A stretch of DNA of 42,785 nucleotides from an uncultured Desulfobacteraceae bacterium (GTDB taxonomy: Bacteria > Desulfobacterota > Desulfobacteria > Desulfobacterales > Desulfatirhabdiaceae), in contig CAIMCT010000276.1 in assembly GCA_903839535.1 (NCBI GenBank), positions 1 to 42,785 of the forward strand, in the 5' to 3' direction. This document shows positions 31,535-40,859 of the stretch, in pieces. Every line of letters starts with the position of its first letter. The stretch's first letter is position 1. Below the pieces are notes generated by a model. The model was given only the letters and a program-made list of their open reading frames with translations. It did not search any database and had not been told where the DNA came from. Made by a program: the position numbers and the translations under genes.

Positions 31535-32455
31535 ATGGGTCTGTCGATGAAAGCGAATACAAAGATTGTGGCTATTGTGGGGCCAAAGGGCGGAGTAGGC
31601 AAAACAACCATTTCCGCCAACCTGGCCATCGCCCTGTCTGTGCTGGGAAAAAAGGTCATTGCCGTGGATCTTGACCTGGGAGCATCGAATCTTCATACAT
31701 TATTTGGAATAAGAGAAACAAAAGCCACCCTTGATGATTTTGTATTAAACAAAATCGCAAACCTGCCTGATATCGTTTTGGAAACCAGTATTAATAATTT
31801 GGGTATCATCTGTGGGGGAAATGTACCCGGTATCGCCAACCTTAACTACAACAAAAAGCTAAAACTGATCCATAATCTCTCCCAATTAAAAACCGATTTT
31901 GTCCTGTTGGATTTAGGTGCCGGAGCCTCATTCAATGTCGTCGATTTTTTAATCATAGCCCAAGAGGGAATTCTTGTGACAACACCAGAAGTACCGTCCT
32001 TGCTAAATGCTTACAGTTTTATAAAAACCCTGATATTCAGACGGCTCACCTTGCATTTCAAACATTCAGAGCAGACGGTGCTGATTGAGCTTTTAGACAA
32101 AGCTCGGGATTTTGATAGTTACCCGAAACTAAAAACCATGGAAGGGTTTATGGAAGCAGTCAACAATATCAACGTTGCCGAAGCAAATTCGATACGCAAA
32201 ATTCTGACCAATTATAGACCTATTGTTGTAGTCAACCGGGCCAGGTCTGGAAAGGATGCCGAGACGGGTAAAGTGTTGCAGAATCTCATGAATCAATACT
32301 TGAGCATTAAAAGCAGCATCATATTAACCGTGCGTGAAGATGCCGCCGTGGGTACTGCCGTCGCCAGACTAAAACCGGTATTGCTTGAAGCACCCAATTC
32401 CTTGTTCGCTAAAGATATTGAAATGATAGCCAGGGTTCTGCATTCCACGCCCTAA
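31535..32455 (+). CDS. MinD/ParA-type positioning ATPase
   Basis: The 306-aa protein has the deviant Walker A GPKGGVGKTTISANLA, the A' motif VDLDLGASNLH and Walker B LLDLGAG, and resembles FleN/YlxH/MinD proteins more than plasmid ParA. The C-terminal 90 residues (with PIVVVNRARSGKDAETGK) complete the family fold. No membrane-targeting helix is evident at the end. ParA/MinD ATPases position cell structures; a ParA-like protein is among the Mad proteins described in deltaproteobacterial clusters, but I do not assign its number. It is the last gene that clearly belongs to the cluster. Confidence 0.8.
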   Translation: MGLSMKANTKIVAIVGPKGGVGKTTISANLAIALSVLGKKVIAVDLDLGASNLHTLFGIRETKATLDDFVLNKIANLPDIVLETSINNLGIICGGNVPGIANLNYNKKLKLIHNLSQLKTDFVLLDLGAGASFNVVDFLIIAQEGILVTTPEVPSLLNAYSFIKTLIFRRLTLHFKHSEQTVLIELLDKARDFDSYPKLKTMEGFMEAVNNINVAEANSIRKILTNYRPIVVVNRARSGKDAETGKVLQNLMNQYLSIKSSIILTVREDAAVGTAVARLKPVLLEAPNSLFAKDIEMIARVLHSTP

Positions 32456-32462
32456 AGTCGAG

Positions 32463-32491
32463 TTTCCGAAACAGCGTAAGGCCTTCGGAAA
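32463..32491 (+). terminator. stem-loop after the last cluster gene
   Basis: TTTCCGAA (32463-32470) and TTCGGAAA (32484-32491) form a perfect 8-bp stem with a 13-base loop right after the MinD-like gene. No T-run follows. It could act as an mRNA 3' end or a factor-dependent stop. Confidence 0.3.
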
Positions 32492-32515
32492 GACATTACT
32501 TCTGTCGGTCTCCTC

Positions 32516-32965
32516 ATGCCCGCTATGTCCATGGCAGACACTAAACACCCGATAATATATATGACGATCATGATAAAATCAATTGCCGCCAGCACGATCA
32601 CGCTGTCTTACACGCTGATCATCTTCTACATGTCTTTTGTAAGCGCAGGAACGCTTCATATTATTTACAAAAGGGTGGGCATCGGGGGTGACAACCTTCT
32701 CCATGTTCTTTCATTTGTCCTCTTGGCGTTTCTGATCCGGTTCATGTTTTCCACCAGACTTTACCAAAAGCTTACTCAAAGTCCCCGCGTCTGGAGCGTC
32801 TATACATCCGCGTTCCTGTCCGTGACCATCGAAATTTCCCAGGTGTTTATGCCTACCCGCCATGCATCAGTTTTTGATCTGTTACTCCATGCTGCAGGAA
32901 TCTTCATTTTCTTTGTAATCGACAGCGGCATTGATAAATATGGCAAAAGGCAGGAATATGATTGA
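32516..32965 (+). CDS. VanZ-like family membrane protein
   Basis: The 149-aa protein has four membrane helices and the VanZ-family signatures GDNLLHVLSFVLLAFLI and EISQVFMPTRHASVFDLLLH. Family members are small membrane proteins of uncertain function, named after a teicoplanin-resistance accessory protein. There is no good ribosome-binding site before the first ATG; later in-frame ATGs at residues 4, 6, 16 or 19 are possible starts. It lies between the magnetosome cluster and a minus-strand operon and is probably unrelated to magnetosomes. Confidence 0.75.
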   Translation: MPAMSMADTKHPIIYMTIMIKSIAASTITLSYTLIIFYMSFVSAGTLHIIYKRVGIGGDNLLHVLSFVLLAFLIRFMFSTRLYQKLTQSPRVWSVYTSAFLSVTIEISQVFMPTRHASVFDLLLHAAGIFIFFVIDSGIDKYGKRQEYD

Positions 32966-32998
32966 TGTATCGCCGTATTCCCGCCGCTTCCGCCGGCA

Positions 32999-33934
32999 TC
33001 AACTTGATGGGGACGTTCCCCTCCTGGGATGATATTTTTCGTGCATGCGTTTTAGATGATCCCGTGCGACGTGGGTATATATCTGGGTGGTTGAAATATC
33101 CACATGCCCCAGCATGATTTGAATGGATCGCAGGTCTGCGCCGCCTTCCAGAAGGTGGCTGGCAAAGGAATGACGCAGGCTGTGGGGCGTGATGGGTTTG
33201 AGAATTCCGGCAGCCTGAGCATACTGTTTGAGAATCTTCCAGAAACCCTGCCGGGTCATCGGTTTGCCAGCCCTTGCGACAAACAAGAATGGGCTGGTGT
33301 GCGGGCTAAGAAGGGTTGGTCTGGCTGTTGTCACATAAAAATCGATTTTCTGCCGGGCTGGCTGTCCAAATGGCACCATGCGTTCCTTGGCACCTTTTCC
33401 AAAAACACGAACGCAACAGCCGTTCAGGTTGACATCCTGAAGTTTCACGGTAACCAGCTCAGATACCCTAAGCCCTGCGGCGTACATCAGCTCTATCATC
33501 GCTGTGTTGCGAACGCCCGCAGGCTTTTTGGGATTCGGCATGTTTAAAAGCTGGTTGATATCCTGAATCGAGAGTACATCTGGAAGTTTCAGGCCGCTTT
33601 TGGGCAGATCAAGCCTTCTGGCCGGATTAAGCGCAAGAATTTTTTCCTGGACCATGAACTTGAAAAACCCTCTCAGAGTCACCAGATGCCTGGCTCGGGA
33701 CCTGGGACCCATTCCGGAATCCCTTAAACAGATCAGGTGTCTTAGAATCATGGCTGAATCCGCATCGCAAAGACTACGGATGCCTCCGGTGTCCAGAAAG
33801 TCTGCAAACCTGTTTAAATCCCCTCTGTAGGAGTCCAGTGTATTGACAGAAAGCCCTTTTTCGAACATCAGATAATCCAGATACTGATCCATAAGAGGCT
33901 TTAGCAAGAGTACCGGCTGAGCTTCAGCAAGCAC
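32999..33934 (-). CDS. xerD: XerD-like tyrosine recombinase
   Basis: The 311-aa protein has an N-terminal SAM-like DNA-binding domain (LMDQYLDYLMFEKGLSVNTL) and a catalytic domain with Arg in AAGLRVSEL, HSLRHSFASHLL (His-x-x-Arg), LGHVDISTTQIYTHV containing the His/Trp position and the Tyr nucleophile. XerC/XerD resolve chromosome dimers at dif during cell division. The GTG start at 33934 overlaps the glgP stop by 11 bp, so it is probably translated together with glgP. It lies at the edge of the magnetosome region, but a normal Xer protein is likelier than an island integrase. Confidence 0.85.
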   Translation of the reverse strand: MLAEAQPVLLLKPLMDQYLDYLMFEKGLSVNTLDSYRGDLNRFADFLDTGGIRSLCDADSAMILRHLICLRDSGMGPRSRARHLVTLRGFFKFMVQEKILALNPARRLDLPKSGLKLPDVLSIQDINQLLNMPNPKKPAGVRNTAMIELMYAAGLRVSELVTVKLQDVNLNGCCVRVFGKGAKERMVPFGQPARQKIDFYVTTARPTLLSPHTSPFLFVARAGKPMTRQGFWKILKQYAQAAGILKPITPHSLRHSFASHLLEGGADLRSIQIMLGHVDISTTQIYTHVARDHLKRMHEKYHPRRGTSPSS

Positions 33935-36428
33935 GTCTTAATTCCCGTTTGCATCGAATAACCGATAACGGCTCTGCTCTCCAGATATCGCGATTATACT
34001 CCATGATGGTGCGATCCGAAGAAAACTTTCCGGCCCTTGCCACATTGAGGATGGATTTGGCGGTCCAGGCTTCCTTGTTCCGGTACAGAGCCTCCACTTT
34101 CAGTTGGCATTGCTGATAGGCTTCAAAATCCGCCAGCACCAGATAGCGGTCTTCATTCAAAAGGCCATCCATCATGGGTTTGAACAGATCCGGTTCCTCG
34201 GGGCAGAAAAACCCTTCCCGAATCAGGTCAATCGCCTGTTTCAGGATCGGGTCCTTCATATAGTAATCTGTCGGGTTGTAGGAAGGGCGAATGGCGGGAA
34301 CTTCATCAGCAGTCAACCCGAAAATGAAAATGTTCTCTGGTCCCACCTCATCCTGGATTTCCACGTTAGCGCCGTCCAGAGTGCCGACGGTCAGGGCACC
34401 GTTCAGGGCGAATTTCATGTTGGATGTTCCGGAAGCCTCATAGCCTGCAGTAGATATTTGCTCGGACACATCGGATGCCGGAAATATCTTTTCAGCCAGC
34501 GATACGCGATAATTAGGCAGAAAAACGACATTGATCCGCTTTTCTATCAGAGAGTCACGGTTGATCATTTCCCCGATATGACAGATCAGGCGAATAATCA
34601 TTTTGGCGGTGGTATAACTGGGGGCGGCTTTACCGCCAAAGAAAAAGGTTCTGGGGTAAAAAGCCTGGTCCGGTTTCTGCCGGATCTTCAGCCAGCAGTA
34701 AACCACATGCAGAATGTTCATTAGTTGGCGCTTGTATTCATGGATCCGCTTGACCTGAATGTCGAAAATGGATGACGGATCGACCTGAACGCCGGTAAGG
34801 TTAAGGGCGATCTGTGCAAGCCGGTTCTTGTTTTTCTGTTTGACCTCCTGCCAGGCCAAATTGAAATTCGGATTATCGATCAGCGGCTCCAGCTTTCCAA
34901 GCTGGTTCAGATCGGTGATCCATGTATCTCCGATGTGGCTGGTTATCAGGGCCGACAGGTCCGGATTTGCAGCCAGTAGCCATCTGCGGGGCGTAACACC
35001 ATTGGTTTTGTTGCTGAATTTTCCCGGATATAGTTCGTCGAAATCCTTCAGCTCTTTTTCCCTGAGCAGTCTGCTGTGAAGCTCGGCGACTCCATTCACC
35101 GAGTGGGAACCGACAATGGCCAGATGGGCCATGCGAATCTGTTTTTCCGCACCCTCTTCAAGCAGGGACATCCGATTCATCCGCTCTTCATTTCCCAGAT
35201 AACGAACAGATACATCCCGCAGAAACCGGCGGTTGATCTCGTAAATGATCAGAAGGTGTCGGGGAAGCAGGGATTCGAACATGCGGACTGGCCATTTTTC
35301 CATGGCTTCCGCCAGCAGGGTATGGTTGGTATAGGCGCAGGTCCGGGTGGTGATGTCCCATGCCTTTTCCCAAGCCAATCCGTGGTCATCCATTAATATC
35401 CGCATCAGCTCGGTGATAGCCAGGGACGGGTGGGTATCGTTCATCTGAATGGCGACCTTGTCCGGGAATTCATCGAAGGTGGTATGGGTCACCAGATACC
35501 GGCGCACAATGTCCTGAACGGAGCAGGAAACAAAGAAATACTGCTGCTTCAGGCGAAGCTCCCGCCCTTCATATATGTGGTCATTGGGATAGAGCACCTT
35601 GGAGATGTTTTCTGAGATATTTTTTTCCTCGACAGCCTTCAGGTAGTCTCCTCCCTGAAAATACTTCAGGTCAAATTCCTTGGATGCACGGGCCGACCAC
35701 AATCGTAGGGTGTTTACTGTACCATTGCCATATCCATCAATGGGCGTGTCGTAGGGAATTCCAATAACATCGCTGGTATCCACCCATTCGGTTTTCAGGG
35801 TTCCGTCCGGAAACGATATCTGCTTGACCTTGCCGTAGAAATGAACTGTCAGGGTGTATTCGGGACGGGGAATCTCCCATGGGTTTCCATATTTCAACCA
35901 TATTTCCGGCAGCTCCACCTGACCCAGATCCCGAATGGCCTGGTCGAAGATGCCAAATTCATAGCGGATGCCATATCCATAAGCAGGTATTTCCAGCGTT
36001 GCCATGGATTCCAGAAAGCAAGCAGCCAAGCGGCCAAGACCACCGTTTCCGAGGCCCATGTCCGGCTCGTTTTCCGAAAGCTCTTCCAGGTCGATGTCAA
36101 GCCCTTCCATGGCTTTTTGAGCTTCAGGATAAATTCCCAGGCTGATCAGGTTGTTGATCAGAAGCCTGCCCATCAAAAACTCGGCCGACAGATAATAGAC
36201 CCGCTTGGCATCGTGCTGGTAATAGCATTGCTGAGTGTGCATCCAGCGCTCCACCAGTCGATCCCGGGTGGCAAGAGCCAGTGAATAATACATATCCCGG
36301 TTTGTGGCCGTGTACTGGTCTTTGGAAAGCGAGTATTGCAGGTGGTTGGCAAAAGACAACTGAATGCTGTTGGCGTTCATGCCTTTGTTAAAAGTGCCCC
36401 AGTTGTCAAACAAGGTGCATTTCTGCAT
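33924..36428 (-). CDS. glgP: glycogen/maltodextrin phosphorylase
   Basis: The 834-aa protein is a full-length glycogen phosphorylase: GNGGLGRLAACFLESMATL near the N-terminus, MNDTHPSLAI, NGVTPRRWL, KRIHEYKRQLMN and the pyridoxal-phosphate region EASGTSNMKFALNGALTVGT with its Lys. It releases glucose-1-phosphate from glycogen. AAAGGAAC precedes the ATG. It heads a minus-strand pair with xerD. It is a housekeeping gene not tied to magnetosomes. Confidence 0.95.
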   Translation of the reverse strand: MQKCTLFDNWGTFNKGMNANSIQLSFANHLQYSLSKDQYTATNRDMYYSLALATRDRLVERWMHTQQCYYQHDAKRVYYLSAEFLMGRLLINNLISLGIYPEAQKAMEGLDIDLEELSENEPDMGLGNGGLGRLAACFLESMATLEIPAYGYGIRYEFGIFDQAIRDLGQVELPEIWLKYGNPWEIPRPEYTLTVHFYGKVKQISFPDGTLKTEWVDTSDVIGIPYDTPIDGYGNGTVNTLRLWSARASKEFDLKYFQGGDYLKAVEEKNISENISKVLYPNDHIYEGRELRLKQQYFFVSCSVQDIVRRYLVTHTTFDEFPDKVAIQMNDTHPSLAITELMRILMDDHGLAWEKAWDITTRTCAYTNHTLLAEAMEKWPVRMFESLLPRHLLIIYEINRRFLRDVSVRYLGNEERMNRMSLLEEGAEKQIRMAHLAIVGSHSVNGVAELHSRLLREKELKDFDELYPGKFSNKTNGVTPRRWLLAANPDLSALITSHIGDTWITDLNQLGKLEPLIDNPNFNLAWQEVKQKNKNRLAQIALNLTGVQVDPSSIFDIQVKRIHEYKRQLMNILHVVYCWLKIRQKPDQAFYPRTFFFGGKAAPSYTTAKMIIRLICHIGEMINRDSLIEKRINVVFLPNYRVSLAEKIFPASDVSEQISTAGYEASGTSNMKFALNGALTVGTLDGANVEIQDEVGPENIFIFGLTADEVPAIRPSYNPTDYYMKDPILKQAIDLIREGFFCPEEPDLFKPMMDGLLNEDRYLVLADFEAYQQCQLKVEALYRNKEAWTAKSILNVARAGKFSSDRTIMEYNRDIWRAEPLSVIRCKRELRRAC

Positions 36429-36570
36429 AATATGTTCCTTTCATGATCCAATGAGAAAAGCAAGCTGATTAGTCAGGGAGTCGCTCAAGAAGACATTTTG
36501 GCTTGCGACATCTTGACCTACTTGCTGAAATAACAGTATTTTTTATTCATGTTTATTCATGGCTATTTGT

Positions 36571-36595
36571 GTTTCAAAAGTATTCTCACGGTAAA
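36571..36595. repeat. dispersed repeat, degenerate copy
   Basis: GTTTCAAAAGTATTCTCACGGTAAA resembles the right part of the 40-bp repeat at 13571 and 42722 with a few changes. It lies in the gap between glgP and the DUF1848 gene, at the latter's 3' end. Confidence 0.45.
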
Positions 36596-37515
36596 TATCG
36601 CATTTTGGGATTTGCATAACAGTACAGGCAGTTGTGGTAGCATGGATGGCGGCTGTAGCATCCGATATCCACAGATGCCTGACACCCGCAACCCTTCTGG
36701 ATTCGCTGTCCCCTATCCTGTCGTATCGTTATTTTTTTCCCGAGTGTTTCTACCAGAAGAGAACCGGAGATGCACGAACTTTTTCCGATTTTCGAATGTG
36801 GAGGAAGCTGACCCATCAGTTCCGGCTCGCAACAGGTAAACAATCGAATGCGTCTGGATTGCAGGATCGCTTCCATTTTGACAAGGATGTCAATCTTTTG
36901 ATCATTTGGAGGGTCCAAAAATGAGAATCCGTTGATGGATCGCACGCGCTTATGAATTTTCGGATAATGATCCATAAAACTGGTAATGCAGGTTTGAATT
37001 CCGCAGTCGCATGCAGCATCGGCAATCTGGAGAAAATCGTGAAGATTGTGATGTCTTCCATGGCCGTGAAACTGATAGAAACAAATCGGATCAAACCGCC
37101 AATAAATGCTCCGTTTATCATATCTGCGACTTAACCAAGCCAATTGTCCAAGCCGCTCCGACAAGGATGGTACATGAGGTTCAAGAATCATATCCGTAGA
37201 ATTGATGGTGAAATTGAAAAATAGGTGATACTCTTTTTGAGCGAGAAGATCGCCATAATTTCCCCGAATAAAAGGGCCAAAATCCTTGGACCAGAAAACA
37301 ATGCAGTGTATATTGTCCGGGGCGGCGGATATACAGGATATCCGGCCGTTGTAAGGATTCTGGATTTCAAACACTCCGCTGTTCACCTGTTTCATGAACC
37401 ATTCCATGTAAAATGCGGGAATATCGGTTCTGCGAGATACCGAAACGATCACGGGTGTATTGAGATTGGTTCTGGATTGCGTTATGTTACCCTTAATTAG
37501 TGTGTTCCCGCACAT
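36586..37515 (-). CDS. DUF1848 family protein
   Basis: The 309-aa protein matches DUF1848: the N-terminal ISxSRRTDIPAFY-type motif (VSVSRRTDIPAFYMEWFM), SIYWRFDPICFY in the middle and a C-terminal CYHNCLYCYAN motif (CX3CX2C) resembling a radical-SAM iron-sulfur binding site. The enzymatic reaction is unknown. It starts within the end of the Hsp70-like gene (23-bp overlap), so the two form an operon. Confidence 0.8.
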   Translation of the reverse strand: MCGNTLIKGNITQSRTNLNTPVIVSVSRRTDIPAFYMEWFMKQVNSGVFEIQNPYNGRISCISAAPDNIHCIVFWSKDFGPFIRGNYGDLLAQKEYHLFFNFTINSTDMILEPHVPSLSERLGQLAWLSRRYDKRSIYWRFDPICFYQFHGHGRHHNLHDFLQIADAACDCGIQTCITSFMDHYPKIHKRVRSINGFSFLDPPNDQKIDILVKMEAILQSRRIRLFTCCEPELMGQLPPHSKIGKSSCISGSLLVETLGKKITIRQDRGQRIQKGCGCQASVDIGCYSRHPCYHNCLYCYANPKMRYLP

Positions 37516-39292
37516 TAAATTCCAGACGCCATTGATGTCCGTCCGACGGAGAAATACACCAGATTTCGAGAGTTCCGATCTCGGTAGCGCGGGATTCCAG
37601 GGTTACCGGAATCAGGGTGCCTGAATCTCCGCTTAGTTCAGTTTCCAGAGTTGTAGCCAGCTCAATTTCGCCTTCCCAGGCTTCAACCACTTCTCCGGGC
37701 CGATCTTCATGGCGCAGTGTTGACCCCAGAAAATCAAACTGGGCCGGCTCTCCGACCACCAGAACGAATTCCTGGTTTTCAATAGCCTGCGATGTGCCTT
37801 CTTCCATGCCGAAAGGTGCCACGCACAGTGCTTTTACCGGTGCTGACATTCCAGGTACAGCCGGCATGGATGCCGCAACTCCAATGTAGTAGGATTTGTT
37901 CAGACCCCCGCGAATACGAATGCCGCCGCCGCGACGGGTAAGGCCATAATAAACGGCGCCCCGTGCAACTGAGCGGTCGAAATCCTGTGAAGGCAGCTCC
38001 CGCAGGGAAGGACCGGAGGCGGCATTCGCCCACGCTGTCAATACTTCGACGACCCGGTTTCGCAGCAGGGGGGCTTTCATCACGCCGCCATTGAACAAAA
38101 CGGCAGTGGGAAGCTTTTGCTTTCCAGATTCATCAACCTGGCTGCTGAGAAACCAGGCAAGATGGCGGGTGATGGCGGGATCTGATTGATATGAAAGGCC
38201 GATTTCCCGAATTCCCATGGCCCGCTGCTTTACTGGCGCATCGGACAGCTCGCATTTAGGCAGAAATCCCTCCAGCAGAACCCGGTAAACATCCTTTGCC
38301 AAAAGCCGGGCCTTCAGTGTTCCGCCAATCAGGCTGCTGCCCCTTCCCAGCAAGGTGATAGGATAGTTGTCGGATAAACCGCCGGATAATAGTGTTTCTT
38401 TCCCCTTTCGGCAGGTATGGCACAGGCCGCGCATCTGCCAGGCATCCAGACGGGTTCCTTTTTCAGCCATTTTCTGTGACACGGTATAGGCCAGCGACAG
38501 ATCCATGTTGTCTCCGCCCACCAGCAAATGATTGCCGACGGCAATCCGCTCCAGAGCCAGTTCTCCGTTTTGTTCAGACACCTCAATCAGGCTGAAATCC
38601 GTTGTGCCGCCGCCGATATCGCAAACGAGGATCAAATCATTTTTTCCCACCTTTCTGCGCCAGTTATCCCCTGAAGCTTCAATCCATGCGTAGCAGGCGG
38701 CCTGGGGTTCTTCCAGAAGGGTCACATTGTTCAGGCCTGCCATCAGTGAAGCTTTCACTGTAAGCTCTCTTGCGACAGCATCAAACGAGGCTGGAACCGT
38801 AAGCAAAATATCCTGGTTTTCCATTCGAAGGTGATCATCGAATCCGGATGGCGTTCTGGCCATTTCATAATCCCAGGCATCCCGGATATGTCGTAAAATG
38901 GCTGCTGACGCGGCAAGCGGCGACAGCTTGAGGTGGTTATCCGGCCCTTCCCACGGCAGAATGGGTTTGTTCCGGTCAACCAGAGCATGGCAAAGCCAGG
39001 ATTTAGCCGAGGTAATCAAACGGTGGGGAATTTCAGAACCCCTGTTTCTTGCAAACTCGCCGATGGCTTGCGTGGGATGAGCATCCCACGGCAAGACAAG
39101 CGCCTGAACAGGTGTATCGTTTTCTCCGGGAATCAGCACAGCGCTGGGAAGAATATCCTGTTTTTCAATTGTTCCGGGACCGGTAAGCTGAGGAATGGCG
39201 AAAACCTGTATTGAGCCATCTTCTCTGGCATAAGACACCACGCTGTTGGTGGTGCCAAGATCAATTCCAATAATAAATTCTGGGAAAGACAA
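37493..39292 (-). CDS. Hsp70-like ATPase
   Basis: The 599-aa protein has an Hsp70-type nucleotide-binding domain: IGIDLGTTNSVVSY, LLTVPASFDAVARELT, LLEEPQAACYAW, VCDIGGGTTDFSLIEV and a later VLFNGGVMKAPLLRNRV. The C-terminal region differs from DnaK's substrate-binding domain and lacks an obvious lid. The start is a TTG (39290-39292) supported by AAAGGAA six bases upstream. It sits between the DUF2760 and DUF1848 genes, on the same strand as both. It is a chaperone-like protein of unknown target. Confidence 0.85.
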   Translation of the reverse strand: MSFPEFIIGIDLGTTNSVVSYAREDGSIQVFAIPQLTGPGTIEKQDILPSAVLIPGENDTPVQALVLPWDAHPTQAIGEFARNRGSEIPHRLITSAKSWLCHALVDRNKPILPWEGPDNHLKLSPLAASAAILRHIRDAWDYEMARTPSGFDDHLRMENQDILLTVPASFDAVARELTVKASLMAGLNNVTLLEEPQAACYAWIEASGDNWRRKVGKNDLILVCDIGGGTTDFSLIEVSEQNGELALERIAVGNHLLVGGDNMDLSLAYTVSQKMAEKGTRLDAWQMRGLCHTCRKGKETLLSGGLSDNYPITLLGRGSSLIGGTLKARLLAKDVYRVLLEGFLPKCELSDAPVKQRAMGIREIGLSYQSDPAITRHLAWFLSSQVDESGKQKLPTAVLFNGGVMKAPLLRNRVVEVLTAWANAASGPSLRELPSQDFDRSVARGAVYYGLTRRGGGIRIRGGLNKSYYIGVAASMPAVPGMSAPVKALCVAPFGMEEGTSQAIENQEFVLVVGEPAQFDFLGSTLRHEDRPGEVVEAWEGEIELATTLETELSGDSGTLIPVTLESRATEIGTLEIWCISPSDGHQWRLEFNVREHTN

Positions 39293-39312
39293 GGTGGTTT
39301 CCTTTCTACGAA

Positions 39313-40050
39313 CTATGAAATTTCAACTTCCGCTGGAGCAATAAGGGATGCATCCTGACTTGCGGACAGGGTGGGCAGTTCCAGCTTTGCCGTTTTCCAG
39401 CCTTTGTGGCGGATGACACCGGTAAATGGCGGCTCTCCGGCGACATTTCCCACCAGTTTGACGGCGGCGGTGTCGAACCCTTTCTGAAGAGTAAGTGTCT
39501 GACCTTCTTCCTGATCCAGAACTGGTTGAAGCGACAGGTACTTGAGGGTGACCTTATTACAATTTTCATGAATGCTGCGAACAGCAGCGCCGATCTGAGC
39601 ATCTTCATAGTCGTCTATATTTTCCGATAAAAAATCCAGCAACCTGCCTTCACGCTGAAACATGCTCAGCAGATGTATAAATACTCGCTTGTCATGCTGT
39701 TCCCTGTCGAGGCGGTTCTCGGGTTCACGGATCTGGGATTGGGGCAAATCAGTTTGAAGTTTCGATGGTTTGCGACGAATCGCCAGCCACAGCAATAAAC
39801 TCCATGAGGCAAACCCGGCAGCAATCATAGGGGATAAATAACGGATGAAGCCGCATTTGGCATCGCTGATCCAGTTTGCAACCGCCTTGAAATCGGCAAT
39901 ATCGGGATGCGCTGATGACAATGCCGTCAGTCTGACCGAAATATGGCCAATACCCCAATACCCCAATGTGAGAATCAGCAAACACAACACGCCCATAAAC
40001 AGTAAAATAATGCCAAGCGAACGCCGGGAAAACACCTTTTCTGCATCCAT
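39313..40050 (-). CDS. DUF2760 membrane protein
   Basis: The 245-aa protein has two N-terminal membrane helices (about 12-33 and 70-90) and a C-terminal DUF2760 domain (MFQREGRLLDFLSENIDDY, DAQIGAAVRSIHENC, PPFTGVIRHKGWK). It starts the minus-strand operon with the Hsp70-like and DUF1848 genes; the family commonly occurs next to such Hsp70 proteins, so it is a likely partner or cofactor. Biochemical function is unknown. Confidence 0.8.
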   Translation of the reverse strand: MDAEKVFSRRSLGIILLFMGVLCLLILTLGYWGIGHISVRLTALSSAHPDIADFKAVANWISDAKCGFIRYLSPMIAAGFASWSLLLWLAIRRKPSKLQTDLPQSQIREPENRLDREQHDKRVFIHLLSMFQREGRLLDFLSENIDDYEDAQIGAAVRSIHENCNKVTLKYLSLQPVLDQEEGQTLTLQKGFDTAAVKLVGNVAGEPPFTGVIRHKGWKTAKLELPTLSASQDASLIAPAEVEIS

Positions 40051-40153
40051 AACACCCCTTCTGTATGACTGTAATAAATTTTAATTCCTTGTTATCCACG
40101 AAATCTTATGATAACAATCCGCCAATATTACGTCTTGATCCTCATTTTCATTT

Positions 40154-40345
40154 ATGGACTATATACCAATTAAAAAAAATTTTAAATACCGATTCGATTT
40201 TGAAATTGGTTATCTGGTCAAAAGCCCTTGTCGGGAATGCCAGATCCGGGATGCTTTTCCAGGCTGTATGGAGGATTGCGTCGTTCTGGACCGGATTCAT
40301 GAAGTCTTGTCTTTTGGTGTTTCCTGTTCCAAAAGAGCCTCTTAA
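40154..40345 (+). CDS. small Cys-rich protein
   Basis: The 63-aa protein (MDYIPIKKNFKYRFDFEIGY...) has five cysteines (CRECQ, GCMEDC and SC) and looks like a small conserved protein I associate with sulfate-reducing Desulfobacterales. Several other frames overlap this stretch, but the Cys spacing and composition support this one. The ribosome-binding site is poor. Function is unknown; metal binding is possible. Confidence 0.6.
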   Translation: MDYIPIKKNFKYRFDFEIGYLVKSPCRECQIRDAFPGCMEDCVVLDRIHEVLSFGVSCSKRAS

Positions 40346-40550
40346 ATTCAGTTTCCCTGAGTTGTTTAGTGATATCCATGCCAGAAACAAGTTTCTTTTT
40401 CCCACGCCATTTCCATTCCACCACCCAGAAGACGGTGAACAAAAGATACATTTGGTGGTTGGATGGATGTGACAATTCATTCCCATTTATTACTCTCCCC
40501 GGAAAGGAGATTGGATGGATTCTTGTGTCCACTGAAAGGCAAGTGATCGA

Positions 40551-40850
40551 ATGTACATGATAGGTAATTTTCTGATGGCTGTGGCTAAAGTACTTGATAT
40601 TGCATTGAACTTATATATGTGGGTGGTTGTGGCAAGGGCTATTCTGTCATGGGTGAATCCGGATCCCTATAATGCCATTGTTCGCTTTATCAACGCCGTA
40701 ACCGAGCCAGTGCTGGTTCAGATTCGTTCGCGTATTCCGGCCAGTTTCGGCGGAATTGACTTTTCTCCCATTATTGTGTTTTTGGGGGTTATTTTTTTAC
40801 AGACGTTTGTGGTTAACACGCTAAAAAGAATATCAATCAGCATGATGTAA
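40551..40850 (+). CDS. YggT family membrane protein
   Basis: The 99-aa protein matches the YggT family, with two to three membrane helices and the motif VARAILSWVNPDPYNAIVRF...TEPVLVQIRSRIP...DFSPIIVFLG. YggT proteins are small integral membrane proteins linked to cell division or osmotic stress in various bacteria. It is followed 9 bp later by divIVA, the common yggT-divIVA order. Confidence 0.85.
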   Translation: MYMIGNFLMAVAKVLDIALNLYMWVVVARAILSWVNPDPYNAIVRFINAVTEPVLVQIRSRIPASFGGIDFSPIIVFLGVIFLQTFVVNTLKRISISMM

Positions 40851-40859
40851 GGTTAAATC

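Noticed and set aside
32999-33934. XerD-like gene as the integrase of a magnetosome island
   Set aside because: It overlaps glgP and looks like a standard chromosomal Xer recombinase; no tRNA gene or att-type direct repeats were seen next to it.
34104-36284. Several long plus-strand frames opposite glgP
   Set aside because: They are complementary-strand shadows of the glycogen phosphorylase gene, which is unmistakable.
37617-39214. Plus-strand open frames opposite the Hsp70-like gene
   Set aside because: Antisense shadows of a clear Hsp70-type coding sequence; no domains or ribosome-binding sites.
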